A DNA stretch of 64,000 nt, from the NCBI GenBank assembly GCA_008638415.1, contig VWVT01000010.1, positions 186,001 through 250,000 on the forward strand, given 5' to 3'. The translations under genes were made by a program, and so were the position numbers. The number at the start of each line of letters is the position of its first letter. Position 1 is the first letter of the stretch. The DNA is from Nocardiopsis sinuspersici. Lineage in GTDB: Bacteria; Actinomycetota; Actinomycetes; Streptosporangiales; Streptosporangiaceae. The notes under the pieces were generated by a model that ran no database searches, was not told the origin of the DNA, and saw only the letters and a program-made list of their open reading frames with translations. Of this stretch, positions 52,697-60,833 are shown in pieces.

Positions 52697-53902
52697 GTGA
52701 AGAGAACGCTTTCGCCCCCCGAGGCGCCGACCACGGGGAGAACACGTTTTCCCGTCCCCTTCTTCGACCAGTCCGACACCTTCCGGGAACTGTGGCCCGA
52801 TATCCGCGATAACTGTCTGCGCGTCATGGACCGGGGGAAGTTCTCGCACGGTGCGATGGTCGCCGAATTCGAACGCGCTCTGGCCCGCTGGACCGGCGCA
52901 CGACACGTGGTCGGCGTCAATTCCGGGACCGACGCACTGGTGTTGCTGTTGCGCGCCGCCGGGCTGCGTCCCGGCGAGGAGGTGATCGTCCCCGCCTACA
53001 CCTTCGTCGCCACGGCCAGCGCCGTGGTGCTCGCCGGAGGCGTCCCGGTCTTCGCCGACATCGAGGAGCGGGGATACGGGATCGACCCGCGTTCGGTGGA
53101 CGCTGTGGCCACACCCCGCACCCGGATGGTCATGCCGGTGCACCTGTTCGACCGGTTGGCCGACATGGAGGGCGTGCAGGAGGTCGCCCGAAGGCGCGGA
53201 CTGACCGTGCTGGAGGACAGCGCCGAGGCGATCGGCATGCGGCTGCGAGGTGTGCACGCCGGACTGCTCGGCGCCGGAGGCGTGCTGTCGTTCTTCCCCG
53301 CCAAGACACTCGGCGCGATCGGTGACGCGGGCGCCCTGCTCACCGACGACGCGCTCCTGGCCGAGACCGCGCGGGCACTGCGCCACCACGGTCGCTCCGG
53401 GCGGACCCTGGACGACTTCCCCGGCATCGCCAACCCCACGGTCGTCCCGGGCTGCAACAGCAAGATGGACGACATCCAGGCCGCCGTGCTGCTGGCCAAG
53501 CTCACCCGGCTCGACGCCGGTATCGCCCGACGCGCGGAGCTGTCCGCGCGCTACGACTCCCGCCTGCGCGGCGTTTCGGGGATACGCGCCGTGCCCGGCG
53601 ACACCGCGCCGCACCCGGGCGGCGGACGGGTCGTCTACGTCCACCTCGTCGAGGCCGAGGAGCGCGACGGCCTGGTGGACCACCTGGCCGCGGCCGGCAT
53701 CGGGACCGAGACCTACTACCCGGTCCCACTGCACCTGCAACCGTGCTTCGCGCACCTGGGACACGTCCCGGGCGACTTCCCGCGCGCCGAGGCCGCGTGC
53801 GAGGCGGCGGTCGCGCTCCCGCTCCACCCCGACCTGACCGACGCGCAGGTGGACCGCGTCTGCGACGAGATCGAGGACTTCTACGCCGGGAGGCGCGCGT
53901 GA
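52697..53902 (+). CDS. DegT/DnrJ/EryC1/StrS-type aminotransferase (cluster gene 7)
   Basis: 401 residues. PLP-dependent sugar/cyclitol aminotransferase fold. VGVNSGTDALVLLLRAAG and VIVPAYTFVATASAV at the N-terminal third, VLEDSAEAIG (Asp binding the pyridine N, about 178), and SFFPAKTLGAIGDAG, whose Lys (about 205) forms the Schiff base. A C-terminal RAEAACEAAVALPLHPDL also matches. It aminates a keto-sugar, inosose or similar carbonyl from glutamine or glutamate. The weak RBS GGAAA and GTG start precede residues typical of the family. Confidence 0.9.
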   Translation: MKRTLSPPEAPTTGRTRFPVPFFDQSDTFRELWPDIRDNCLRVMDRGKFSHGAMVAEFERALARWTGARHVVGVNSGTDALVLLLRAAGLRPGEEVIVPAYTFVATASAVVLAGGVPVFADIEERGYGIDPRSVDAVATPRTRMVMPVHLFDRLADMEGVQEVARRRGLTVLEDSAEAIGMRLRGVHAGLLGAGGVLSFFPAKTLGAIGDAGALLTDDALLAETARALRHHGRSGRTLDDFPGIANPTVVPGCNSKMDDIQAAVLLAKLTRLDAGIARRAELSARYDSRLRGVSGIRAVPGDTAPHPGGGRVVYVHLVEAEERDGLVDHLAAAGIGTETYYPVPLHLQPCFAHLGHVPGDFPRAEAACEAAVALPLHPDLTDAQVDRVCDEIEDFYAGRRA

Positions 53903-55053
53903 GCACGACGACCACCCGGGACATCCCCTTCTTCGCCCCCGACCTGTTCGAGGACGACCGCGACGTGCTGCTGGAGACCGTCCACGAGATCGGGACGGGT
54001 GCCGCGCAGAAGTTCATCCTCGGCGAGCACACCGCCCGGTTCGAGCACGCGCTGCGTGACCGGCTGGCCGCGGCCGACGTCGTCGCCTGCTCCAGCGGGA
54101 CCTCGGCGCTCACCCTGGTCCTGGCCGCCATGGACGTGGGACCCGGCGACCAGGTGGTGGTACCGGCCTTCGGCTGCGCGCCGCTGGCGAGCACCGTCAT
54201 CGGCTGCGGCGCGCAGCCGGTCTTCGCCGACATCGACCCGGTCGCGCTGACCATGGACCCGGCCGCGGCGGAGGCGGCCGTCACCGGGCGTACCCGGGCG
54301 CTCATGCCCGCGCACGTGTTCTCGGTGATGGCGGACATGCCCCGGTACCGGGAACTGACCCGCCAGTACGGGCTGCGCCTGGTCGAGGACTCCGCCCTGG
54401 CCCAGGGCGGGACGCTCCAGGGCCGCCCCGCGGGGCTGTGGGGCGACGCGGGCGTCTACTCGTTCGTGCAGGTCAAGACCTTCGGCATGCCCGGTGAGGG
54501 CGGCGTGGTGGTCACCGGCGACGCCGAACTCGCCACGCGGACGCGGATGCTGCGCAACCACGGCCAGGACGGCGAGCACCGCTTCCTCCACCACCGCATC
54601 GGCCACAACAGCCGTTTCGACGAGGTCATGGCCGCCTTCCAGCTGCACCGGCTGGAGGGGTTGGAGGACCGACTGGCGCGCCGGGCCGAGATCTCGGCGT
54701 ACTACTCCACCCGGTTCGCGCCACTGGCCGACGCCGGGATCACGGCGCCGCCCGTGGGCGGGGACGGGCGCTGCCACTACGTCTACACGCTCCTGGCCGA
54801 GCGGCGCGACGAGTTGCGCGCGCACCTGGCCGCACACGGAGTCCACACCCACGTGTACTACCCGCGCACACTGCCCGAACAGCCCGCCTTCGCCCCGTAC
54901 GCACCACCCGGCGGACGCTGGCCGAACGCGGAGTCGGCGGCCCGGCGCAACCTCTCCCTGCCGCTCTACCCGCACCTGAGCGACGCCCGGGTGGAACACG
55001 TCGCCGACACGGTGTGCGCGTTCGCCCACCGGACGAGGAGGACGCCCCGATGA
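53899..55053 (+). CDS. Second DegT/DnrJ/EryC1/StrS-type aminotransferase (cluster gene 8)
   Basis: 384 residues. ACSSGTSALTLVLAAMDVGPGDQ and VVVPAFGCAPLASTV, then LVEDSALAQGG (Asp/Gln pair at the cofactor) and YSFVQVKTFGMPGEGGVVV with the Schiff-base Lys. Divergent from gene 7, so a second, distinct transamination (or a dehydratase-like PLP reaction) is likely. GTGA overlap with gene 7. Partner of the Gfo/Idh dehydrogenases in making an amine from a polyol is the simplest reading. Confidence 0.9.
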   Translation: MSTTTTRDIPFFAPDLFEDDRDVLLETVHEIGTGAAQKFILGEHTARFEHALRDRLAAADVVACSSGTSALTLVLAAMDVGPGDQVVVPAFGCAPLASTVIGCGAQPVFADIDPVALTMDPAAAEAAVTGRTRALMPAHVFSVMADMPRYRELTRQYGLRLVEDSALAQGGTLQGRPAGLWGDAGVYSFVQVKTFGMPGEGGVVVTGDAELATRTRMLRNHGQDGEHRFLHHRIGHNSRFDEVMAAFQLHRLEGLEDRLARRAEISAYYSTRFAPLADAGITAPPVGGDGRCHYVYTLLAERRDELRAHLAAHGVHTHVYYPRTLPEQPAFAPYAPPGGRWPNAESAARRNLSLPLYPHLSDARVEHVADTVCAFAHRTRRTPR

Positions 55054-56063
55054 CCGACCACACCACCCGGTCGACCGCCACCGAACCGACCGCCGTGCCC
55101 GCGTCCGCGCAGGCGCCTCCGCCCGCGTCCGCGCGCGCCACCCTGTCCGCCTACGCGCGCCTGGCCAAACTCGACATCGTCGACTACTACATCGGCCTGC
55201 CGCTGGTGCTGGCCATGCTGGCGCCGGCGCTGCGCTGGCAGCCGGGCACGCTGGGCCTGCTCCTGCTCATCCTGCTCGCCGAGGTGGCCGTGGTGGCCGC
55301 GATGGTCGCCTTCGACGACGTCACCGGATACCGGGACGGCAGCGACGCGGCCAACTACGGATCGGACGCGGCCCGCCGCAGGCTGGCCCGCAAACCCCTC
55401 GTCGCCGGGACGCTCACCGAACCGCAGGCCCTGCGCTTCGCCTGGGCGGCGACCGGGGTGAGCGCCGTGCTGTGGACCCTCGTCGCCCTGGCCGCCCCGC
55501 ACCGGCCCGCGTGGGCGGTCGCGCTGGCCGCCCTGTGCGTCCTCGCCTCGGTCCAGTACTCCTGGGGACTCAGGATCAGCTACCGGGGATTCCAGGAGGT
55601 CTTCCTCATCGGCCTGGGCGTGGGCTGGGTGCTGGTGCCCTACGGGCTGCTCACCGGCGGGCTCAACGGCTTCGTCGTGGTCCAGGCGCTGCTCTTCGGC
55701 TTCGGCCCGATGCTGTTCGGCCTGTACTCCAACACCAACGACGCCGACGGCGACCGCGCCGCGGGGCGGATCACCGTCGCCGCGCTGGTGCCCCGGCACC
55801 TCAACACCGCCTTCATCATCGCGGCGACCGTGGCGGAGAGCCTGCTCATCTCCGCATCGACCCTGGCCGGGATCGCCCCGTGGTGGTTCCCCGTCGTGCT
55901 CGTCCCCGTCTTCGTGCTGCGGGTGACCCAGCTGGTGATCGGCTTCGTGTACGGCGACATCCTGCGCGCCCGGCGCATGGCCATCCACACCCACCGGGTC
56001 ACCGTGGTCCTGCTGATCGCCGCGAACCTGCTCGCCCCGGCACTCGTGGGAGGCGCCGCATGA
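55050..56063 (+). CDS. UbiA-superfamily membrane prenyltransferase (cluster gene 9)
   Basis: 337 residues with about eight or nine membrane helices after a 30-residue soluble lead. First Asp-rich motif DDVTGYRDGSDAANY (about 88-102, NDxxD-type variant), second NTNDADGDRAAG (about 230-241). These bind Mg-diphosphate of a polyprenyl donor. Members prenylate aromatic rings (MenA, UbiA) or other acceptors; the acceptor here is unknown. ATGA overlap with gene 8. A lipophilic tail on the cluster product is implied. Confidence 0.85.
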   Translation: MTDHTTRSTATEPTAVPASAQAPPPASARATLSAYARLAKLDIVDYYIGLPLVLAMLAPALRWQPGTLGLLLLILLAEVAVVAAMVAFDDVTGYRDGSDAANYGSDAARRRLARKPLVAGTLTEPQALRFAWAATGVSAVLWTLVALAAPHRPAWAVALAALCVLASVQYSWGLRISYRGFQEVFLIGLGVGWVLVPYGLLTGGLNGFVVVQALLFGFGPMLFGLYSNTNDADGDRAAGRITVAALVPRHLNTAFIIAATVAESLLISASTLAGIAPWWFPVVLVPVFVLRVTQLVIGFVYGDILRARRMAIHTHRVTVVLLIAANLLAPALVGGAA

Positions 56064-57424
56064 GTGAGACGACCGACGTCGCCGTGGTCGGCGCCGGCCC
56101 CGCCGGACTGGCCACGGCCCACACCCTGGCCCGGGCGGGACGCTCGGTACGGGTCCTGGAGGCCGCCGACGCGGTAGGCGGCCGGATGCGCACCCTGCGC
56201 GAACACGGCTTCCTGATCGACACCGGCGCGGAGATGCTGCCGCCGGCCTCCGCCTACCCGGCCACCTGGCGGCTGATCCGAGCCCTGGGCCTGGACACCG
56301 ACCGGGGCGCGGTGACCCGGGTCCGCGGCGCCCTGGCGTCGTGGCGCGGCGGCCGCGCCCGGCCGCACACGGGCCGCCCGCTGGGGCTGCTCACCGGGGC
56401 CGGACTGTCCCCGCGCGCACGGGTCGACCTGCTGCGCCTGCAGGTCCGGCTCGCGGGCGCCGCGCCGGACCCCGAACACCCCGAGCGCTCCCCGCTGGGC
56501 GCGCGCACCCTCGCCGACCTGCTGCGCCCCTACCATCCGGAGCTGCGCGAGCGGCTGATCGGCCCGCTGGCCGCGGGGTTCTTCGGCTGGGACCCGGAGC
56601 GGACGGCCGCCGCCCCCTTCGCCGCGCACCTGGCCTCCGCCGGCAGCACGGCCCGGTGGTGTACCTACCGCGACGGCATGGACACCCTCGCGCGGACCCT
56701 GGCCGACCGGCTCGACGTCGCCACGGGCCACCCGGTGACCGGCGTGGCGGCGGGACCCGGCGGGGTCAGGCTGGACTCCCCGGCGGGACCGGTCACCGCC
56801 CGCGCGGCCGTGCTGGCGGTACCCGCCCCGGTCGCGGCGCGGCTGTACCCGGGCGGGTCCCGGGCCGAGCGCGCCTACCTCGACGCGTGCGAGTACGCGC
56901 CCATGCTCCGGGTCTCCCTGGTGCTGGACCGTCCCATGGCACCGGTCGGGGTGCGCGGCGGATTCGCCACCCTGGTGCCCGCCGCGGAGGACCCCCTGCT
57001 CAACGTGGTCACCGCCGACCACAACAAGCACCCCGGACGGGTACCGAAGGGCCGGGGCCTGGTCTCGCTGGTCGCCTCGCCACGGGGAGCCTCCGAACTC
57101 CTCGACGCCCCCGACGAGGAGGTCGCCGCGCGGCTCACGGCGCGCGCCGAGCGCCTCGTACCCGGGCTGGCGGACCACGTCGACTCGGTCCGTGTACACC
57201 GCTTCCGCCACGGGCTGCCCGCGGCGGGCCCGCGCGCGCTGGGGGCACGCGCCGCCTTCGTCGCCCGCCCGCCCTCGGCCGTGGACTACGCCGGGGACTG
57301 GATCGCGCTGCGCCCGTGCAGCGAGGGAGCGGTCTCCTCCGCCGCGACGGCCGCCGGGCGGGTCCTCGCCTTCCTCGACTCCACGGCCGCGACCCCCGTA
57401 CCGATCCCCAGGGAAGTCCGATGA
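56060..57424 (+). CDS. FAD-dependent amine-oxidase/protoporphyrinogen-oxidase-like oxidoreductase (cluster gene 10)
   Basis: 454 residues. N-terminal FAD dinucleotide fold VAVVGAGPAGLATAHTLARAG (GxGxxG), ERAD/GGRMRT motif (VGGRMRTLREHGFLID), and a C-terminal FAD-closing segment with YAGDWIALRPCSEGAVSSA. Members oxidise amines or desaturate isoprenoids and porphyrinogens. Placed directly after the UbiA gene with an ATGA overlap, it may act on the prenylated product, but an amine oxidase role is equally possible. Confidence 0.85.
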   Translation: MSETTDVAVVGAGPAGLATAHTLARAGRSVRVLEAADAVGGRMRTLREHGFLIDTGAEMLPPASAYPATWRLIRALGLDTDRGAVTRVRGALASWRGGRARPHTGRPLGLLTGAGLSPRARVDLLRLQVRLAGAAPDPEHPERSPLGARTLADLLRPYHPELRERLIGPLAAGFFGWDPERTAAAPFAAHLASAGSTARWCTYRDGMDTLARTLADRLDVATGHPVTGVAAGPGGVRLDSPAGPVTARAAVLAVPAPVAARLYPGGSRAERAYLDACEYAPMLRVSLVLDRPMAPVGVRGGFATLVPAAEDPLLNVVTADHNKHPGRVPKGRGLVSLVASPRGASELLDAPDEEVAARLTARAERLVPGLADHVDSVRVHRFRHGLPAAGPRALGARAAFVARPPSAVDYAGDWIALRPCSEGAVSSAATAAGRVLAFLDSTAATPVPIPREVR

Positions 57425-59046
57425 CGCTGTTCACCAAGCCCATCCACCTGGGCACCCTCTTCGACGACCTGGCCGGGCGCGGCGCCACCACCGCCGTGCA
57501 CCTGGGCAGGCCCCTGGACATCGCCCCCCACCTGGGCACCGAACTGGACGTGTCCGGAGTGGCCGGACTGGTGCGCGAGGCCGCGGGCTGGTTCGCCGCG
57601 GCCGGTGTCCGGCCCGGCGACCGCGTCGCGATCGCCAAACGCAACCACTGGGACTACGTGCTGCTGAGCTGTGCCGTGGCCCGGCTGGGCGCGGTGCCCG
57701 CCTCGCTGTCGGCGCACCTGGAGCCGGGGACGCTGGAGATCCTGCTCAAACGGCTGGAGCCGGCGCTGCTGGTCACCGACACGGCGCTGCTGGCGGCGGC
57801 CCGGGACGCGGGGGCCGACCCCGCCGTCCACGCCGCCCGCACCCTGGTCGTCGACGGTCCGGCCGGGCTCGGGGGCCCGGCCGGGCACGTCCTGTGCCTG
57901 GACGAGGTACGCGGCATCGACGCACCGCCGCCCCGCAGGCCGCACCTGGACGCGCCCCTGTCCATCATGCACACCTCCGGCACCACCGGTGTGCCGAAAC
58001 TGGTCACGCACTCCACCCGCACGATCATGCGCCGCCTGGCCGGATTCGAGTCGCACCGCTGGCCCCTGTTGGGCAGCCGGCCCGACGACACGGTGACCGG
58101 GGCGTTCTCCTTCGCGCACGGCCGCGCGCTCGCCTGGACCGCGAGCGTGCTGTGGCTGTCCCCGGCCGCGCTGTCGGCCCTCACCAGCGACGACTGGGAC
58201 GAGGCCGGCCCGCTGCTGCACCGGCACCGCCCCACCACCCTGGAGGCCCATCCCGCCACCTTCGTGCGCTGGCAGCACCGGGCGGAGCGGGGGGACCACC
58301 CGTTCGACCGGGTACGGCTCTACGTCAGCACCTTCGACGCCATGCACCCGCCGACCGTGCGCACCTTCCTCGGCGCCACCGGGCACGGACACCCGGTGTG
58401 GATGCAGGGCTGGGGCCAGAGCGAGACCGGGCCGCTGACCTTCCGTTTCCTCACCCGGCGGGCGCTGGCCCGGGAGCGGGAACGCCATCCGACCACCCGC
58501 GACCTGGGTCACCCGGTGCCCACCCGCACCCGGCTGCGCGCGGTGGACCCGCACACCATGCGTCCCGTCCCGACGGGCGTTCCCGGCCTGCTGTTCTGCC
58601 GTACCGGGGCCCTGTGCCTGGGCTACGTCGGCGAGGAGGGCCGGTGGCGGTCCAAACTGGTGGGCGAGTGGTGGAACACCGGCGACATCGGGGTCATCAC
58701 CCGCACCGGCGGGGTGAGGCTGGTGGACCGCGAGGTCGACGCCCTGCGCGAGGGCGGCTGCCTGGAGGTGGAGGACGTCGTGGACGACCGCCTGCCCGAG
58801 GTGTTGGAGTGCGTCGTACTGAGCGTCCCGGACGGTCCTCCGGTGCCCGTGGTGGTCACCGGCGACGGCCGGCTCGACACCGACGCGTGGCGCGAGGCCG
58901 TCGCCGACCTGCCCGAACTCGCCGACCCCGTGGTGAGGACCTGGGACGAGCTTCCGCGCACCGGCACCGGCAAGGTCCGCCGGACCGTACTGCGCGACCG
59001 CCTGGGCCTGCGCCCCGACACCTGCGGAACGGGAAAGTGGACATGA
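57421..59046 (+). CDS. AMP-forming acyl-CoA ligase/adenylating enzyme (cluster gene 11)
   Basis: 541 residues. ANL superfamily: P-loop SIMHTSGTTGVPKLV (about 183-197, Lys present), YVSTFDAMHP, QGWGQSETGPLTF (about 340), hinge Asp region WWNTGDIGV, and C-terminal catalytic Lys in RTGTGKVRRTVL (about 520). All core residues are present, so it should activate a carboxylate (acyl-CoA or acyl transfer). ATGA overlap with gene 10. No carrier protein is nearby, so CoA is the likely acceptor. Confidence 0.88.
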   Translation: MTLFTKPIHLGTLFDDLAGRGATTAVHLGRPLDIAPHLGTELDVSGVAGLVREAAGWFAAAGVRPGDRVAIAKRNHWDYVLLSCAVARLGAVPASLSAHLEPGTLEILLKRLEPALLVTDTALLAAARDAGADPAVHAARTLVVDGPAGLGGPAGHVLCLDEVRGIDAPPPRRPHLDAPLSIMHTSGTTGVPKLVTHSTRTIMRRLAGFESHRWPLLGSRPDDTVTGAFSFAHGRALAWTASVLWLSPAALSALTSDDWDEAGPLLHRHRPTTLEAHPATFVRWQHRAERGDHPFDRVRLYVSTFDAMHPPTVRTFLGATGHGHPVWMQGWGQSETGPLTFRFLTRRALARERERHPTTRDLGHPVPTRTRLRAVDPHTMRPVPTGVPGLLFCRTGALCLGYVGEEGRWRSKLVGEWWNTGDIGVITRTGGVRLVDREVDALREGGCLEVEDVVDDRLPEVLECVVLSVPDGPPVPVVVTGDGRLDTDAWREAVADLPELADPVVRTWDELPRTGTGKVRRTVLRDRLGLRPDTCGTGKWT

Positions 59047-60833
59047 CGCCGCGGTCGGCGGACGCGGCGGCCGTGTTCCCGCTGGCCGGAGCCACCGCCC
59101 GCGCGGTCGGGGACTCGGCCGCGCTGGGGGTGGCGGCGCTGCGCCTGGAGGCGCTGGGATGCGCCGTCTCCCGGGTGGCCGGGGAGCCGCCCCCGGGCGC
59201 CCCGGCCGGATGGATCGGCCTGGTCGGCGCCCACGGCGGAGAGGGTGCCCACGCGAGGCCGCCGGCACCGGTCGGCTGCGCGATCGACTGGTCCGGTCCG
59301 GTCGCGGCGCCCCTGGCGGGGGAGCGCGACGTCCAGGCCGCCTGCGGGCTCGCCCACCTGCACGGCAGGGCACGCGGGCAACCCCGGTTCCTCGGTATGG
59401 ATTACGCGTCGGTGTGCGCGGGGATGCTGGCCGCACAGGCGGTGGCGGCCTCCGCGCTGGCCCTGGCGCGCGGCGGACCGGCCCTGTCCGCGTCGGTCTC
59501 GGTGGCCCAGGCCGCCCTGCTCGCCGCGGGCCCCCACGTCGCCGCGGTCACCGCGCCCGGCGCCGGATCCGCTCAGCCCGCCGGCGGGGAGGCGTCGGCG
59601 TCCGGCGCCGCGTCGCCGAGCGGTCGGAGGGGATCCGGCGAAGCGCCCGTTCCGCCGTTTCGCTCCGCCGACGGGACGCGCTTCGAGATCGAGACCCTGG
59701 ACGCCGAGGTCTGGCTGCGGTTCTGGACCGACCTGGGGGCCGCCCCGGACGCGGTCGCCGCCGGATGGCCGCACTTCCAGGGCCGCTTCGCCACCGCGGT
59801 GTGTCCGCTGCCGCCGGAGCTGCCCGCCGCGGTCGCCGCCGTGGACTTCGACCGGGTGCGCGCGGCGGCGCTCCGGACGGGGACGAGCATCTCCCCGGTC
59901 CGTACCGCCGAGGCCGCCCGGGAACCCGATCCGGCGTCGGAGTGGCGGTTGCGCGGCACCGGTGGCCCGGCTCTCCCGCCGGCGGGGCCCTGCGCCGACG
60001 CCACCGCACCCCTGTCGGGCCTGCGGGTGGTGGAGGCCACCAACCGGATCCAGGGCCCGCTCGCCGGCCTGCTGCTCGCCATGCTCGGCGCCGAGGTGGT
60101 GCGCGTCGAGCCGCCGGGCGGCGACCCGATGCGCGGGGTGCCGCCGATGGCGGGGGACTGCTCCGCCCGGTTCCTCGCCCTGAACCGGGGCAAGGACGTG
60201 GTCGAGGCCGACCTCAGGACCGCCTCCGGGCGCAGGACCGCACAGGACCTGGCGGCCACGGCCGACGCCTTGCTGTACAACTGGCCGCCCGGTCGCGCCG
60301 AGAGGTTCGGCCTGGGCCCCGACGACCTCGCCGACCGTGCCCCGGCCCTGGTCCACGTGCACGCCGACGGGTGGGGCGGGGAACCCCCCGAACCCGGTGC
60401 GCTGGCCACCGACTACCTGGTCCAGGCACACGGCGGGGTGGCCGATCTCCTCGCCGGCCCCGGGGAGGAGCCCTCACCGTCCCTGCTGACCCTGACCGAC
60501 GTGCTCGGCGGGACCATCGCGGCCGAGGGGGCGGTGGCCGCGCTGCTGGCCCGCGCCCGCACCGGTACCGGGATACGGGCCCGGACCGCGCTGTCGGACG
60601 CGGCCCGGCTGCTGCGCCGCGCCGGACGCGGCACCGCGCCCGGGGAGCGGGGCGGTCCCGCTCCGGTCGGGGACCTGGCGGAGATGGCCGCCGCACCGGA
60701 GTTCGCGGGGGCCTTCGACACGGTCGGCGGCGCGTCCTGCTTCCGGGCCCCGTGGAGCTTCGCCCGTGCCGCGGTGCGGCCGGTCGACGGCGCCCCGGCG
60801 GCCTCCGTGGCCGGTCTGGAGAGGACGCGATGA
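59043..60833 (+). CDS. Tandem CaiB/BaiF (family III) CoA-transferase-like protein (cluster gene 12)
   Basis: 596 residues. The C-terminal half (about 315-595) is a clear family III domain: LSGLRVVEATNRIQGPLAG, MLGAEVVRVEPPGGDP, FLALNRGKDVVEADLRT and LTLTDVLGGTIAAEGAV with the catalytic-type Asp. The N-terminal half (about 30-310) looks like a second, degraded copy: LRLEALGCAVSRVAGEPP and FLGMDYASVCAGMLAAQAVA, then a Gly/Ser/Ala-rich linker. So it may be a fused pseudo-dimer. It would shuttle CoA between acids, downstream of the ligase. ATGA overlap with gene 11. Confidence 0.8.
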   Translation: MTPRSADAAAVFPLAGATARAVGDSAALGVAALRLEALGCAVSRVAGEPPPGAPAGWIGLVGAHGGEGAHARPPAPVGCAIDWSGPVAAPLAGERDVQAACGLAHLHGRARGQPRFLGMDYASVCAGMLAAQAVAASALALARGGPALSASVSVAQAALLAAGPHVAAVTAPGAGSAQPAGGEASASGAASPSGRRGSGEAPVPPFRSADGTRFEIETLDAEVWLRFWTDLGAAPDAVAAGWPHFQGRFATAVCPLPPELPAAVAAVDFDRVRAAALRTGTSISPVRTAEAAREPDPASEWRLRGTGGPALPPAGPCADATAPLSGLRVVEATNRIQGPLAGLLLAMLGAEVVRVEPPGGDPMRGVPPMAGDCSARFLALNRGKDVVEADLRTASGRRTAQDLAATADALLYNWPPGRAERFGLGPDDLADRAPALVHVHADGWGGEPPEPGALATDYLVQAHGGVADLLAGPGEEPSPSLLTLTDVLGGTIAAEGAVAALLARARTGTGIRARTALSDAARLLRRAGRGTAPGERGGPAPVGDLAEMAAAPEFAGAFDTVGGASCFRAPWSFARAAVRPVDGAPAASVAGLERTR

